DNA from: a virus
Direction: 5' to 3' (one strand)
Length of the DNA stretch: 64,000 bases
Virus record (IMG/VR): IMGVR_UViG_3300017987_000071
Location: 1 to 64,000 of that record
Part shown: positions 51,829 to 59,690 of the stretch, one piece after another
Layout: every line of letters begins with the position of its first letter
Position numbering within the stretch: the first letter of the stretch is position 1
Notes under the pieces: generated by a model
Told to the model about the DNA's origin: nothing
What the model saw: the letters and a program-made list of their open reading frames with translations, nothing else
Database searches by the model: none
Program-made: the position numbers and the translations under genes

Positions 51829-52025
51829 AACGAGGACTCCTTCGTCTGTATAGGATCAGGTAGAAACAACGGCACGTAAACACTCTTCATGTTCCTAAAT
51901 GCTTCAAGAGCGTTATGAACCTTAAACACATAACATGTAGTACAAAACGTTATACCAGGCGAAGACTTACTATCCCACTCTGGATGTGTACAGGTCTTCT
52001 GGCGCTCCATAAACTCATCCGTCAT
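51825..52025 (-). CDS. Small zinc-binding candidate
   Basis: This 66-aa product has KTCTHPEWDSKSSPGITFCT and TCYVFKVHNALE; the C-x-H...C-x2-C spacing may bind one zinc. AAAGGGG lies before ATG 52025. Between two ADP-heptose genes, without a known role. Confidence 0.5.
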   Translation of the reverse strand: MTDEFMERQKTCTHPEWDSKSSPGITFCTTCYVFKVHNALEAFRNMKSVYVPLFLPDPIQTKESSL

Positions 52026-52483
52026 AACCCCTTTATCCTTTCTATAAGTGCCGTAGTTGAATAACCCTCCTGCCTCTTATAAAGCAACACACGTCCGCCA
52101 CACTTCTCAACAAGCGCAGCGCCTACCACTGAACCATCCCACTCTGATCCCTTAATAAGCACATCAGGGCGAATCGCTTGAATCAACACCAGTGGAGTAT
52201 CGTCTCTAAAAATGGTAACATAATCAACCATCGACAATGCATCCAGCACTACCGCACGATCCCTGGCAGACACAATAGGGCGCTTAGGTCCCTTCACTTC
52301 ACTTACAGAAGCATCAGAATTGAGACCCACAACCAATATATCCGCCTGAGTCTTACAATAAGTTAAGAAGCGAACATGCCCAGGATGCAAAAGATCAAAG
52401 CATCCATTAGTAAAACAAACAGTTTTCTTCAAACAACGTGCAGCACTAAGATCATCTAACAAATCAGGCAACGACTTTATCAC
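52022..52483 (-). CDS. Heptose 1-phosphate adenylyltransferase, HldE C-terminal-like
   Basis: This 153-aa enzyme has FTNGCFDLLHPGHVRFL (HxGH nucleotidyl-transfer motif, His33/His36), VVGLNSDASVSEVKGPKRPI, DTPLVLIQAIRPDVLIKGSEW and GYSTTALIERI, the full pattern of the RfaE2/HldE adenylyl domain that joins ATP with heptose 1-phosphate to give ADP-heptose. Here it is a stand-alone domain; no kinase half is present. GTG at 52483 with GGAAA upstream. Fits a sugar-supply role together with GmhA. Confidence 0.92.
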   Translation of the reverse strand: MIKSLPDLLDDLSAARCLKKTVCFTNGCFDLLHPGHVRFLTYCKTQADILVVGLNSDASVSEVKGPKRPIVSARDRAVVLDALSMVDYVTIFRDDTPLVLIQAIRPDVLIKGSEWDGSVVGAALVEKCGGRVLLYKRQEGYSTTALIERIKGL

Positions 52484-53037
52484 TTAGGGATTTCCTTTCC
52501 TGCCCGCCCCAGCGTTGTCTTTACACCCTTAACAGTATCCCGCACAAACTCCATCTTTGCCCCCATGCGAGCATCATGAGGCAAATACTTCTTAAGACGC
52601 TTTACCCGCGTCTCAACCTCCTTATAAAGATACTTTGCTGTATTCTTCAACGTATCCAACCTTGTCCGTACTCTAGCAATCTCTTGGTCATCATGAGGAT
52701 CAAACCCACCCTCAACCGATGCGGTATACAGTACCTCCGCATCCCTATAAATCTTCTTCACTTGTCCCCAGAACTTATCAGCAACCTTCTCATATTCTGG
52801 ATTGCCTTCCACACCACTAACTGCCCGTGTGAAATCATCTGCTTTATCTTTCAAATAGTGGTAGGTCTTATAAAGCGTTGTTGCCAACTTCCGATGAATA
52901 GTACGTGGGATGTCTGCTATCTTGCGATATGCCTTAACAGGCAAATCAAGAATGCCCTCATCCACCACAATGCTCTCTGCCAATTCCGATGGCAAAACGC
53001 CCTCAAGTATCAAATCTACTGCCTTAGACGTGTCCAT
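52480..53037 (-). CDS. Tagged helical protein, family B
   Basis: This 185-aa protein begins MDTSKAVDLILEGVLPSELA, then ESIVVDEG, the clearest N-terminal tag here. The body is helical: LPVKAYRKIADIPRTIHRKL, then GNPEYEKVADKFWGQVKKIY like the 39993 gene, and basic coiled segments. AGGAGG lies before ATG 53037. The longer start at 53079 lacks a site. Function unknown; proposed prohead cargo. Confidence 0.65.
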   Translation of the reverse strand: MDTSKAVDLILEGVLPSELAESIVVDEGILDLPVKAYRKIADIPRTIHRKLATTLYKTYHYLKDKADDFTRAVSGVEGNPEYEKVADKFWGQVKKIYRDAEVLYTASVEGGFDPHDDQEIARVRTRLDTLKNTAKYLYKEVETRVKRLKKYLPHDARMGAKMEFVRDTVKGVKTTLGRAGKEIPK

Positions 53038-53045
53038 AAAGCCTC

Positions 53046-53750
53046 CTATAAGGAATGTACTTTCGTTTTTGCACCCCACTCAGGCGCGCAGCGAATCAAC
53101 GGAGACTGCAACTTACCTGGCAGTGCATACCCTATCGCTGGCACCCTATGAGATAATGCCACATAAAACAATAACCCTTCTGGGCCAACAAAAGTGTCCG
53201 CTTCAGCAACAACCTTCATTGCTTCCAAAAGAGAGGTGCGTCCCACCAAATTTATCGTATTGCTAAAAACCCATGATCTGTAGCTCTCATCAGTCCCAAC
53301 CAACACAGGAACAATCTTATAACCCACACGCAAGGATTCCTGTATAATCACCGTACACTGATGCAACACTCGTTGCTTCCCCAAAGCCTTAGCATTGCTG
53401 CCTCTAGTTCCACTGTTAACCTGCACCACACTGTAATGATCAGGAAAACCAAACTTAACTACATTAACTTTGCTAAAATCAACTTGAGGATAGGGTTCAA
53501 GGGGCCACGCCTCGCTATGGTCCTTATAGGTTACATTGATTTCCTTCAACGGAAAGCGCTCAAACACTTCCCTTGTTACAAATTCCACCTTAGATACCTT
53601 GGGGTTTAACCCATAGATATCCTGTATAGCACAGCGATCATGAAATTTCGCATAGTGCATAATACGCAAGGGAGAGTTTGCGTGATACAACTTGCACAGA
53701 GCAACCAAGTATGTATCTCCAAACCCCCCCTTAACTTTAAACTCCATCAT
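53046..53750 (-). CDS. GT9-like glycosyltransferase
   Basis: This 234-aa protein begins VKGGFGDTYLVALCKLYHAN and has YSVVQVNSGTRGSNAKALGK, YKIVPVLVGTDESYR, TSLLEAMKVVAEADTFVGPE and GLLFYVALSHRVPAIGYALP. The last two fit the ADP-heptose binding half of GT9 enzymes. Somewhat short, so perhaps reduced. Neighbour of HldE- and GmhA-like genes, in agreement with heptose transfer. Confidence 0.65.
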   Translation of the reverse strand: MMEFKVKGGFGDTYLVALCKLYHANSPLRIMHYAKFHDRCAIQDIYGLNPKVSKVEFVTREVFERFPLKEINVTYKDHSEAWPLEPYPQVDFSKVNVVKFGFPDHYSVVQVNSGTRGSNAKALGKQRVLHQCTVIIQESLRVGYKIVPVLVGTDESYRSWVFSNTINLVGRTSLLEAMKVVAEADTFVGPEGLLFYVALSHRVPAIGYALPGKLQSPLIRCAPEWGAKTKVHSL

Positions 53751-54873
53751 CCGTCTTTATCGGCAATACGATATAACGAAAATCGCTGCCGATCTCCATT
53801 AAACTTGGACCATTAGCATCAGTGGTCCAACGCCAAACGAATTTATCTTCAGCAAATGCCAACGCTGGTAGTAGCAAATCAGGATCAAATTTAACAGGCA
53901 AGGGAACCATATCCCCCATTGCTGCCTGCATCTCATACTCCGCTTTTCCCCTAGAATTGGTACTGCTAAGTTGCAACTTTCCTGCTGGCGGGCTACTGAA
54001 TGTAAACTCAGCAAATCTATCCATCGCTTTCCCCGACAATGCAGCAATCTGCTTCAGGGGAGATATAAGATCATTAGCATCAATCCTTGCTTCTGGCCCC
54101 CAAACCGAATTCAAAAGCTTCTCGTATGGAGGAAATTGAGAAGTCACTGTCCCAACCGCCAACGTAATATGCTCAGTGTTAAAAACAAAATGGTTGCCTA
54201 CTACAGCAACCTCAACCGCTTCATCCTCCTCGATGTTAGCAATCTTCACCAACTTTGCTACCTGCCTCAAACCTGACCGAGGAACGACCGCTTCCTGTTT
54301 CTTCTTTGGGGTTGGTGTTTGTTTGGTACAAATCGCCAAGCGCTTACCGTCAGTAGCAATAAACGAAACAGAATTACTGCGTGCTTTGACATACACATTG
54401 TCTAAATCGTACTTACTTTCATCTGAAGTACCAGCAAAAATGCTCTTTTCAATAAGCTCCGACAGGTCCTCCCGCGAGATGCTAAAGCAACCCTTGGGTT
54501 GAAACTCTGGCAAATCAGGAAATACATCAGGACTCTGGCCATAAACGACCACTCGCCCCCGTTTCCCAAAGCGAAATTGAGCATTTGTCTCTTGGGAAGT
54601 TATCTCAATCTCCTGGCCCTTCCTCGCATTAACCACCAAATCATAAGTCAACGCTACAGGAAGCACAAGACTCCCACCACTTACTACATCCACGCCACTG
54701 CTCGGCGCGGTATACATAACAGACGTTTCCAGATCACACGCCTGCACATAAAACGAATCCATATCAGCGGACAAATTGACTATATCCGCTGATATACCTT
54801 CTTTCTTAGGGGCAACCGCCCTAGCAAGGGTCAACCCTGCTAAAAGCGATTCCCGACTAATCGTAACTTTCAA
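53737..54873 (-). CDS. dnaN: DNA polymerase sliding clamp, bacterial beta type
   Basis: This 378-aa protein has three repeats and the beta-clamp C-terminal ending RYIVLPIKTDDG. Domain landmarks include LLAGLTLARAVAPKKEGI at the start, YVKARSNSVSFIATDGKRLA in the centre (the typical ATDGHRLA-like loop) and VEVAVVGNHFVFNTEHI. It would tether a DNA polymerase. TTG start at 54873 with GGGGAG upstream. T4-like phages usually have a gp45 clamp, so this bacterial type sits oddly with the T4-like head. Confidence 0.9.
   Translation of the reverse strand: MKVTISRESLLAGLTLARAVAPKKEGISADIVNLSADMDSFYVQACDLETSVMYTAPSSGVDVVSGGSLVLPVALTYDLVVNARKGQEIEITSQETNAQFRFGKRGRVVVYGQSPDVFPDLPEFQPKGCFSISREDLSELIEKSIFAGTSDESKYDLDNVYVKARSNSVSFIATDGKRLAICTKQTPTPKKKQEAVVPRSGLRQVAKLVKIANIEEDEAVEVAVVGNHFVFNTEHITLAVGTVTSQFPPYEKLLNSVWGPEARIDANDLISPLKQIAALSGKAMDRFAEFTFSSPPAGKLQLSSTNSRGKAEYEMQAAMGDMVPLPVKFDPDLLLPALAFAEDKFVWRWTTDANGPSLMEIGSDFRYIVLPIKTDDGV
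54761..54795 (-). repeat. 11-bp perfect inverted repeat inside clamp gene
   Basis: ATATCAGCGGA and TCCGCTGATAT form a perfect 11-bp inverted repeat with a 13-nt spacer near the 5' end of the clamp gene (codons about 27-38), where the protein reads GISADIVNLSADM. It would form a stable hairpin in the mRNA or be a protein-binding site. May be chance. Confidence 0.4.
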
Positions 54874-55379
54874 GTCTGCTCCCCCTGTTTCTCAACCTGC
54901 GGTTGGCTTATCCAGATGTTACCACAAGCAATACAGTATTTTGGTTCTGGCAAACCAGGCATACCAACAGAAAGAAACATTGATCCTGGTGTCTTGCATT
55001 CTGCACAAAAAGGCCCATTAGCAACCTTCGCTTCAAAAGGTTCTGATTTAAGTCCAAAGACTACGAATTTCTTACAAGACCTACAAGCATAAACAGACAA
55101 CAAAGTATCTGAACCACCACTATGCTGTTTTGAAATAAGCAGTGTCATATCATGATCCCAACAAAATGGACAATCGGGATCAACCGTCTTGCTTTTATCT
55201 CTCTGATAAAAACGCAAGGCCTCCGATTCGAGAATCGACAACCCATGCTCATTCACCCAAACAGCACGAAGCACATGTCCATCCACGCTAGGGCATTTAA
55301 CAACATTGCGGACATACCCAAACCTAATAGCGAGTTGTTCTCGCTGTTGCTCCTCGTTTTTCTTGTCAACGAGTTCCAC
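54870..55379 (-). CDS. Multi zinc-ribbon protein
   Basis: This 169-aa protein has three cysteine pairs and a fourth: DPDCPFCWDHD, YACRSCKKFV, PFCAECKTPG, KYCIACGNIW. This makes two zinc ribbons. I chose GTG 55379, with AAGGAGGT 7 nt upstream; ATGs at 55385 and 55400 lie too close to or before that site. The clamp gene starts 4 nt into its end. Transcription or replication accessory role is possible but not shown. Confidence 0.55.
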   Translation of the reverse strand: MELVDKKNEEQQREQLAIRFGYVRNVVKCPSVDGHVLRAVWVNEHGLSILESEALRFYQRDKSKTVDPDCPFCWDHDMTLLISKQHSGGSDTLLSVYACRSCKKFVVFGLKSEPFEAKVANGPFCAECKTPGSMFLSVGMPGLPEPKYCIACGNIWISQPQVEKQGEQT

Positions 55380-55396
55380 GATCATACCTCCTTTGA

Positions 55397-55588
55397 TCAT
55401 CTTGCTCTACGATCCGTTAACCATAGATGACAAGCAAAAAGCACAAGTGCCGCACCAAAATAACCCAAAATAAGTTCAGCTCGTCGAGGGTTAGTGGTTT
55501 CCTCCAAAGCAGCAAACACACCAACAAGTGCTGCCACCAAACAAAAAAACCCAATTCGATGAGACAACAATCTCTCGTCATCAACCAT
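55397..55588 (-). CDS. Small two-segment membrane protein
   Basis: This 63-aa protein has two hydrophobic segments (GFFCLVAALVGVFAALEE and LILGYFGAALVLFACHLWL) separated by a short polar loop (ETTNPRRAE). This is a holin-like layout by shape only. ATG 55588 has AGGA upstream. The stop of the family A gene is at 55591. Function uncertain. Confidence 0.5.
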   Translation of the reverse strand: MVDDERLLSHRIGFFCLVAALVGVFAALEETTNPRRAELILGYFGAALVLFACHLWLTDRRAR

Positions 55589-55590
55589 AT

Positions 55591-56544
55591 CTATCCTACC
55601 AATAACACTACGGTACGAGATAAACTCATACCTTCCAACAAACAATTCACAGCATCCCACACCGAGATGCTTTCCAGATATCGTCTAGCGATCTCCTCTG
55701 CTGTATCTTTAACAGCAAGCAACCGCTTTAAGTATCCAGGTGTAATACCCGACAACGCTACACCACGATACCCAACCCCCATAATAGTCTCTAAAGCACC
55801 CTTTATTGCATAGAAACGATCATAAGGAGGTTTATTATATTCTTTATTCAAATCGTCCACCTTCGCAGCGAGAAGCGCATTCACGATGGTCAATTTACTC
55901 TTAGTGGACGCCAACGGATGATGGTACTTAATATCGTCAACCATCCTACTGGACCCACCATACGGGAACTCAAGTCTGCTACGAGCAAAAGCAAACTGCT
56001 CCTGAGTTAACTTCCATAAATACGGATAGAACTTGCTACGAGCATACTTGGGGTTAAGCTTCCAACGCCCATCATCCTTAACAAACTCTAAAGCCTCAAC
56101 GACCTTCCAAATGTCCAAGCGAGTAGACAACACAGTACGAGTCTGAGGTAGATTTGCTTTAAGAATCGCACGCACATCATCAGCATCTCTAGCATCCTTG
56201 CTATCCAACGCTGACGCAAAACCTACATAAGCAGAAGCATCCGCATTGCGCACCCCTTTAGGAGCACGTAAACCAAAATATGGCAGCAAGAAAGTAATAT
56301 GCTGCCACGGCTTCCACTGTGACGTAGCACTATCCCATATAAGCTTCAGCATACCACGCCCCAAGATATCAGATACTCTCTTAGTCACTTTGTCAAATGA
56401 TGTTTCAACACGCCTTAAAAACGACGCATCCCAAACCCAACCGCCACGCTCTTCGGAAGACTTTTGCTTCATGTACCAAGGATACAAGGCAAACAGAGCC
56501 TCTATATCCTTCCGAGGTAATACAATACGAGATTCTAATAGCAT
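55591..56544 (-). CDS. Multi-copy family A protein with C-terminal tag
   Basis: This 317-aa paralog is the most diverged: RKDIEALFALYPWYMKQK, then GGWVWDASFLRRVETSFDKV, FPYGGSSRMV, FYAIKGALETIMG, a shifted LAVKDTAEEIARRYLES and the tag WDAVNCLLEGMSLSRTVVLL at the end. The family is defined by these conserved ends; the middle is unlike any copy. AGGATAGGGT precedes ATG 56544. Function unknown. Confidence 0.65.
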   Translation of the reverse strand: MLLESRIVLPRKDIEALFALYPWYMKQKSSEERGGWVWDASFLRRVETSFDKVTKRVSDILGRGMLKLIWDSATSQWKPWQHITFLLPYFGLRAPKGVRNADASAYVGFASALDSKDARDADDVRAILKANLPQTRTVLSTRLDIWKVVEALEFVKDDGRWKLNPKYARSKFYPYLWKLTQEQFAFARSRLEFPYGGSSRMVDDIKYHHPLASTKSKLTIVNALLAAKVDDLNKEYNKPPYDRFYAIKGALETIMGVGYRGVALSGITPGYLKRLLAVKDTAEEIARRYLESISVWDAVNCLLEGMSLSRTVVLLVG

Positions 56545-56555
56545 ACCCTATCCTC

Positions 56556-57215
56556 CTATAGCATATCTTGAATATGCTTCATTAACCACATCCAGAGTTT
56601 GCGGATAACCAACCACAATAGAATTACCGCTGTGTAACTAGCAAGCCACAAAGCCCCCATATGTGCTGTGACCAATATCCCCAAGATACCTAAAAGAGCA
56701 GGGACCGCCGTAGAAGAATCACCAAACATCAACAATATCTTATTGATGATGCGTCGAGCTAAACCCTCACTGGATTTAGCCAATCCCATCTCCTGGTCCT
56801 CTATGTTCTGAAGGTAACCATCCACATCCTCGACCTTCTTTTCGACTTCCTTCTGCACATGCTTGGGCGATTTCCTAAAAATACCTGTAACAGCATCCCA
56901 AATGCTACCTAGCATCCCGCGCTTCTTTACCTTCTCTGCTGTCCGCAAGATCGTTCTCTCCACTGCACGCTCAGCGGATGGCAACTCCTTACGAATTTTC
57001 TCTGGTTCAAGTTTGCTAGGGTCAAACTCTATCCGAGTTCCCCGCAAGGTAAACTCACACAATGTTCCCTTTTCCAAACGCTCAATCGCCTGATCGACTA
57101 AACGATTAAAGCACCGCTCAAGCAAACGATCAAACGCAAAAGGATCAACTACTGCTTCAGCAACAGCATTAGGATTAACGCCTATGCTAACCGCAATCTC
57201 GTATATGTTATTCAT
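56556..57215 (-). CDS. Membrane protein with tag-like N-terminus
   Basis: This 219-aa protein starts MNNIYEIAVSIGVNPNAVAE then AVVDPF, a weaker match to the tag. It has a helical middle (ERAVERTILRTAEKVKKRG) and a C-terminal membrane part (ALLGILGILVTAHMGALWL, SYTAVILLWLVIRKLWMWL). GGAG lies before ATG 57215. The ERAVERT/ERAVEKT pattern is shared with the 60019 gene. Possibly an internal protein that inserts in the host membrane on infection (inference). Confidence 0.55.
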   Translation of the reverse strand: MNNIYEIAVSIGVNPNAVAEAVVDPFAFDRLLERCFNRLVDQAIERLEKGTLCEFTLRGTRIEFDPSKLEPEKIRKELPSAERAVERTILRTAEKVKKRGMLGSIWDAVTGIFRKSPKHVQKEVEKKVEDVDGYLQNIEDQEMGLAKSSEGLARRIINKILLMFGDSSTAVPALLGILGILVTAHMGALWLASYTAVILLWLVIRKLWMWLMKHIQDML

Positions 57216-57241
57216 ACTTCTTACTCCACGTACATCGAATA

Positions 57242-58078
57242 CTATCTTACCACGTATGCACAACGCTGTCCAGTAAAAAATCTAGGAAACCTAGAAATAA
57301 TTTTATCCGTCCCAACCTCTCGCCGAACTGCTATATGCTCACCCCCTAATTGCCCACGATATTCCTGCTTAAGCTTCCTTATTATATCCTTATGCGCTTG
57401 GGTTTGCTCCTTGCGATGCTTCCCTGTAATCTGACTTCGATGGCGTCTATACCAATAAAGCACATAATCTACGAAAGCCGTTTGGCACTTCGTAGTCGCC
57501 ATCACCACAGCTAACTGCAAATCTACTGCGTATGGTATACTCACATCTAATCCTGGGCTATCCAAATACTGATCACGGCGAAGCGCCCGTTGATGCTGTC
57601 CGCCCCACCACCTTGTAGTTGTAAACGCTTCAAGGAGAGACATATTCTGAGGGGTGCTTTTCGCCCACCCCTGCATAGTATGTCGCTCACCAAAAGTGCT
57701 ACCATAAACGAACTTCGACCACAGAAAACCAAGTTTCCGTTTACGATACATATGATAGCAAATTATTTCCAACGCATAGGGGTATGAGAAATCGTCAGCG
57801 TCCACCACTGTCACTATTGGTGCTTGAGCAGCAAGGATACCCTGATGAGTCGCAGCAGCACACCCTCTATGCTCACCCTGAAGTATCCTTATACGATCAC
57901 CATGCTCTACAACATCACACACCTCAGCAACCATACGCACTGAAGCATCTGTAGACCCATCGTCCACCACTATCAACTCCCAATCAGCAAACGACTGGTT
58001 AATTATAGAATACACAGCAGTTTGTATATACCGTTCAGCGTTATATACAGGCATCACTACAGAAATAGCAGGCATCAT
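57242..58078 (-). CDS. Glycosyltransferase family 2
   Basis: This 278-aa enzyme has the GT2 signature: ISVVMPVYNAERYIQTAVYS, WELIVVDDGSTDASVRMV, and the D-x-D of VTVVDADDFSYPYALE, followed by an acceptor loop (QHQRALRRDQYL) and a basic C-terminus. Overlaps the preceding gene by 4 nt (ATGA). Probable target: LPS, capsule or virion protein. One of four or five transferases in the window. Confidence 0.92.
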   Translation of the reverse strand: MMPAISVVMPVYNAERYIQTAVYSIINQSFADWELIVVDDGSTDASVRMVAEVCDVVEHGDRIRILQGEHRGCAAATHQGILAAQAPIVTVVDADDFSYPYALEIICYHMYRKRKLGFLWSKFVYGSTFGERHTMQGWAKSTPQNMSLLEAFTTTRWWGGQHQRALRRDQYLDSPGLDVSIPYAVDLQLAVVMATTKCQTAFVDYVLYWYRRHRSQITGKHRKEQTQAHKDIIRKLKQEYRGQLGGEHIAVRREVGTDKIISRFPRFFTGQRCAYVVR

Positions 58079-58800
58079 ATTGCTAACAACCTATCTGCTC
58101 CTACAACCGGAAAGCGATCCAAGGGTATCATAGTTTTACGTGGCAACGCTTTGCGAATCCGCTTACCAACAACCTTGCCCTTTTGCTGCATACGCCGATA
58201 GGCTTGAGTCTTAGTGACATCAATCTCCACTTCCTTATAAGGGTAATACACCGAAATGCGCATCCCAACCTTAGAATGTACCGACAAAAACTTAACCAAG
58301 GCAGCGGCAACCATCCGCACAAACCCTACCGTATCATCACACAATTCAGTTGCCATCTTGGGGGTTAACGCAAACGACCGTCGAAGATGAGGAGTAATCA
58401 CCCAACGATGATACAACCTTACCAACGAATCCCTAGCAGTATCCCACAAACGAAAGCGAGACGACAACAAGTCTCTGACTCCACCACTCCTAATATACAC
58501 AACACAACGCACCCCCAAACTCTCTTCAAGATGCGCAACTAAAGGATCAGCAACAGCCTTAAGAAACTGAGTACAAAGGCCAGCCAAGTACGGACCTCTA
58601 CGACCAGGTGGCATAGTACTACCCCACTCCCTTACAATACCCACCAACTCATCAACATAATTGGGGGGTAACGCAGAAAGGGCGTCCTCTCCATCATCAA
58701 TCATAACCTCTTTTGCATAAAAGAATCGACGACGGCGGACGCCCTCTATACCTTCCTGTAACAACGAACCAAACACTGCAATATCTTCATGCATGGACAT
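58075..58800 (-). CDS. Unknown basic protein
   Basis: This 241-aa protein is basic and helical (FAKEV... in the start, SLVRLYHRWVITPHLRRSFA, KVVGKRIRKALPRKTM). ATG 58800 follows three tandem GGAGAATAA ribosome sites. The C-terminal part is beta-rich (SKVGMRISVYYPYKEVEIDV). No known family. Confidence 0.55.
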   Translation of the reverse strand: MSMHEDIAVFGSLLQEGIEGVRRRRFFYAKEVMIDDGEDALSALPPNYVDELVGIVREWGSTMPPGRRGPYLAGLCTQFLKAVADPLVAHLEESLGVRCVVYIRSGGVRDLLSSRFRLWDTARDSLVRLYHRWVITPHLRRSFALTPKMATELCDDTVGFVRMVAAALVKFLSVHSKVGMRISVYYPYKEVEIDVTKTQAYRRMQQKGKVVGKRIRKALPRKTMIPLDRFPVVGADRLLAI

Positions 58801-58801
58801 C

Positions 58802-58828
58802 TTATTCTCCTTATTCTCCTTATTCTCC
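58802..58828 (-). promoter_or_regulatory. Three tandem ribosome binding sites
   Basis: The minus strand reads GGAGAATAA three times without gap, directly before G-ATG at 58800. Only the last copy is at proper spacing; the others may be standby sites or the result of slipped replication. Confidence 0.6.
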
Positions 58829-58836
58829 TAAAAAAC

Positions 58837-59676
58837 CTACACTGCATAACAATCTTTCTCCGTCAACGGGGGTCGTCCCCGCAACCGTCTAAAATAATTC
58901 CTACACTTAATTTCCTCAGCAAAACCCGGCACATCCCGATTAACCTTTGTAGGATGAAATACCCGCAGTCCCTTAGCAAGAAACCGCTGGTACCCCAACG
59001 AAGTCCGCCAAGCAAAATACCCCAAGTCTCTACATGACTCTATGCCAAACCCAGCACAACGAACTAGCAATGCTAACCAGGGATCATCTGCAAGGTCTAT
59101 CTTACCTCTAATATCTCTATAAGGATCATCAAGAAACTTATGCTCACGCAAACCCTGCACGCCTTGCTTTGTTAACCACATAAAGCAACCTAGCACACTT
59201 TCGCCAGGTGTATATGTATTTGGCACATCCAATATCTTGGTGACTTCCTCACGACTTTTGTAATACCGACTACGCCAGTTTGCTGAGTCACCAACGTAGC
59301 CCCCAGCAAGTCCGATATCCGTATCAGCATAACGTTCCAAAAGCAAAGTATCTATACCCCTTGCTATAAAATAAGTATCGTAGTCTATTGATACCAACGC
59401 ATCATAAGTGTATTGCTTATCCACCCACTTTATAGTATCTGCCAACAAACCATAAAGGCCGCTGCCCCAACCCCACTGCTGCTGAGAGCAAAAAACTTCC
59501 ACCTGTGGAAAGCGTTCAAGGGTAGGCAAGCGAACTGCTGGATTATTGTCTATAGACAAAACGACCAACGGCATGCTTAAGCAGTATGTAAAAACTGTCT
59601 CAACGGTATCTAGCACTAGCATCGGCCACTGATGACACCGCAAAACTACAACCAACGGAAAATGTTTACGTCCCAC
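58837..59676 (-). CDS. Glycosyltransferase-like protein (GT-A)
   Basis: This 279-aa protein has MPLVVLSIDNNPAVRLPT, a Trp/Gly-rich QQQWGWGSGLYGLLADTI, ALVSIDYDTYFIARGIDTLL (D-x-D-like metal site) and an acceptor part DDPWLALLVRCAGFG. GTG 59676 has GGGAG upstream. The fold is that of GT-A enzymes but no close family is recognised. Sits downstream of two small membrane genes. Confidence 0.7.
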   Translation of the reverse strand: MGRKHFPLVVVLRCHQWPMLVLDTVETVFTYCLSMPLVVLSIDNNPAVRLPTLERFPQVEVFCSQQQWGWGSGLYGLLADTIKWVDKQYTYDALVSIDYDTYFIARGIDTLLLERYADTDIGLAGGYVGDSANWRSRYYKSREEVTKILDVPNTYTPGESVLGCFMWLTKQGVQGLREHKFLDDPYRDIRGKIDLADDPWLALLVRCAGFGIESCRDLGYFAWRTSLGYQRFLAKGLRVFHPTKVNRDVPGFAEEIKCRNYFRRLRGRPPLTEKDCYAV

Positions 59677-59690
59677 TATAACGTCTCCCG

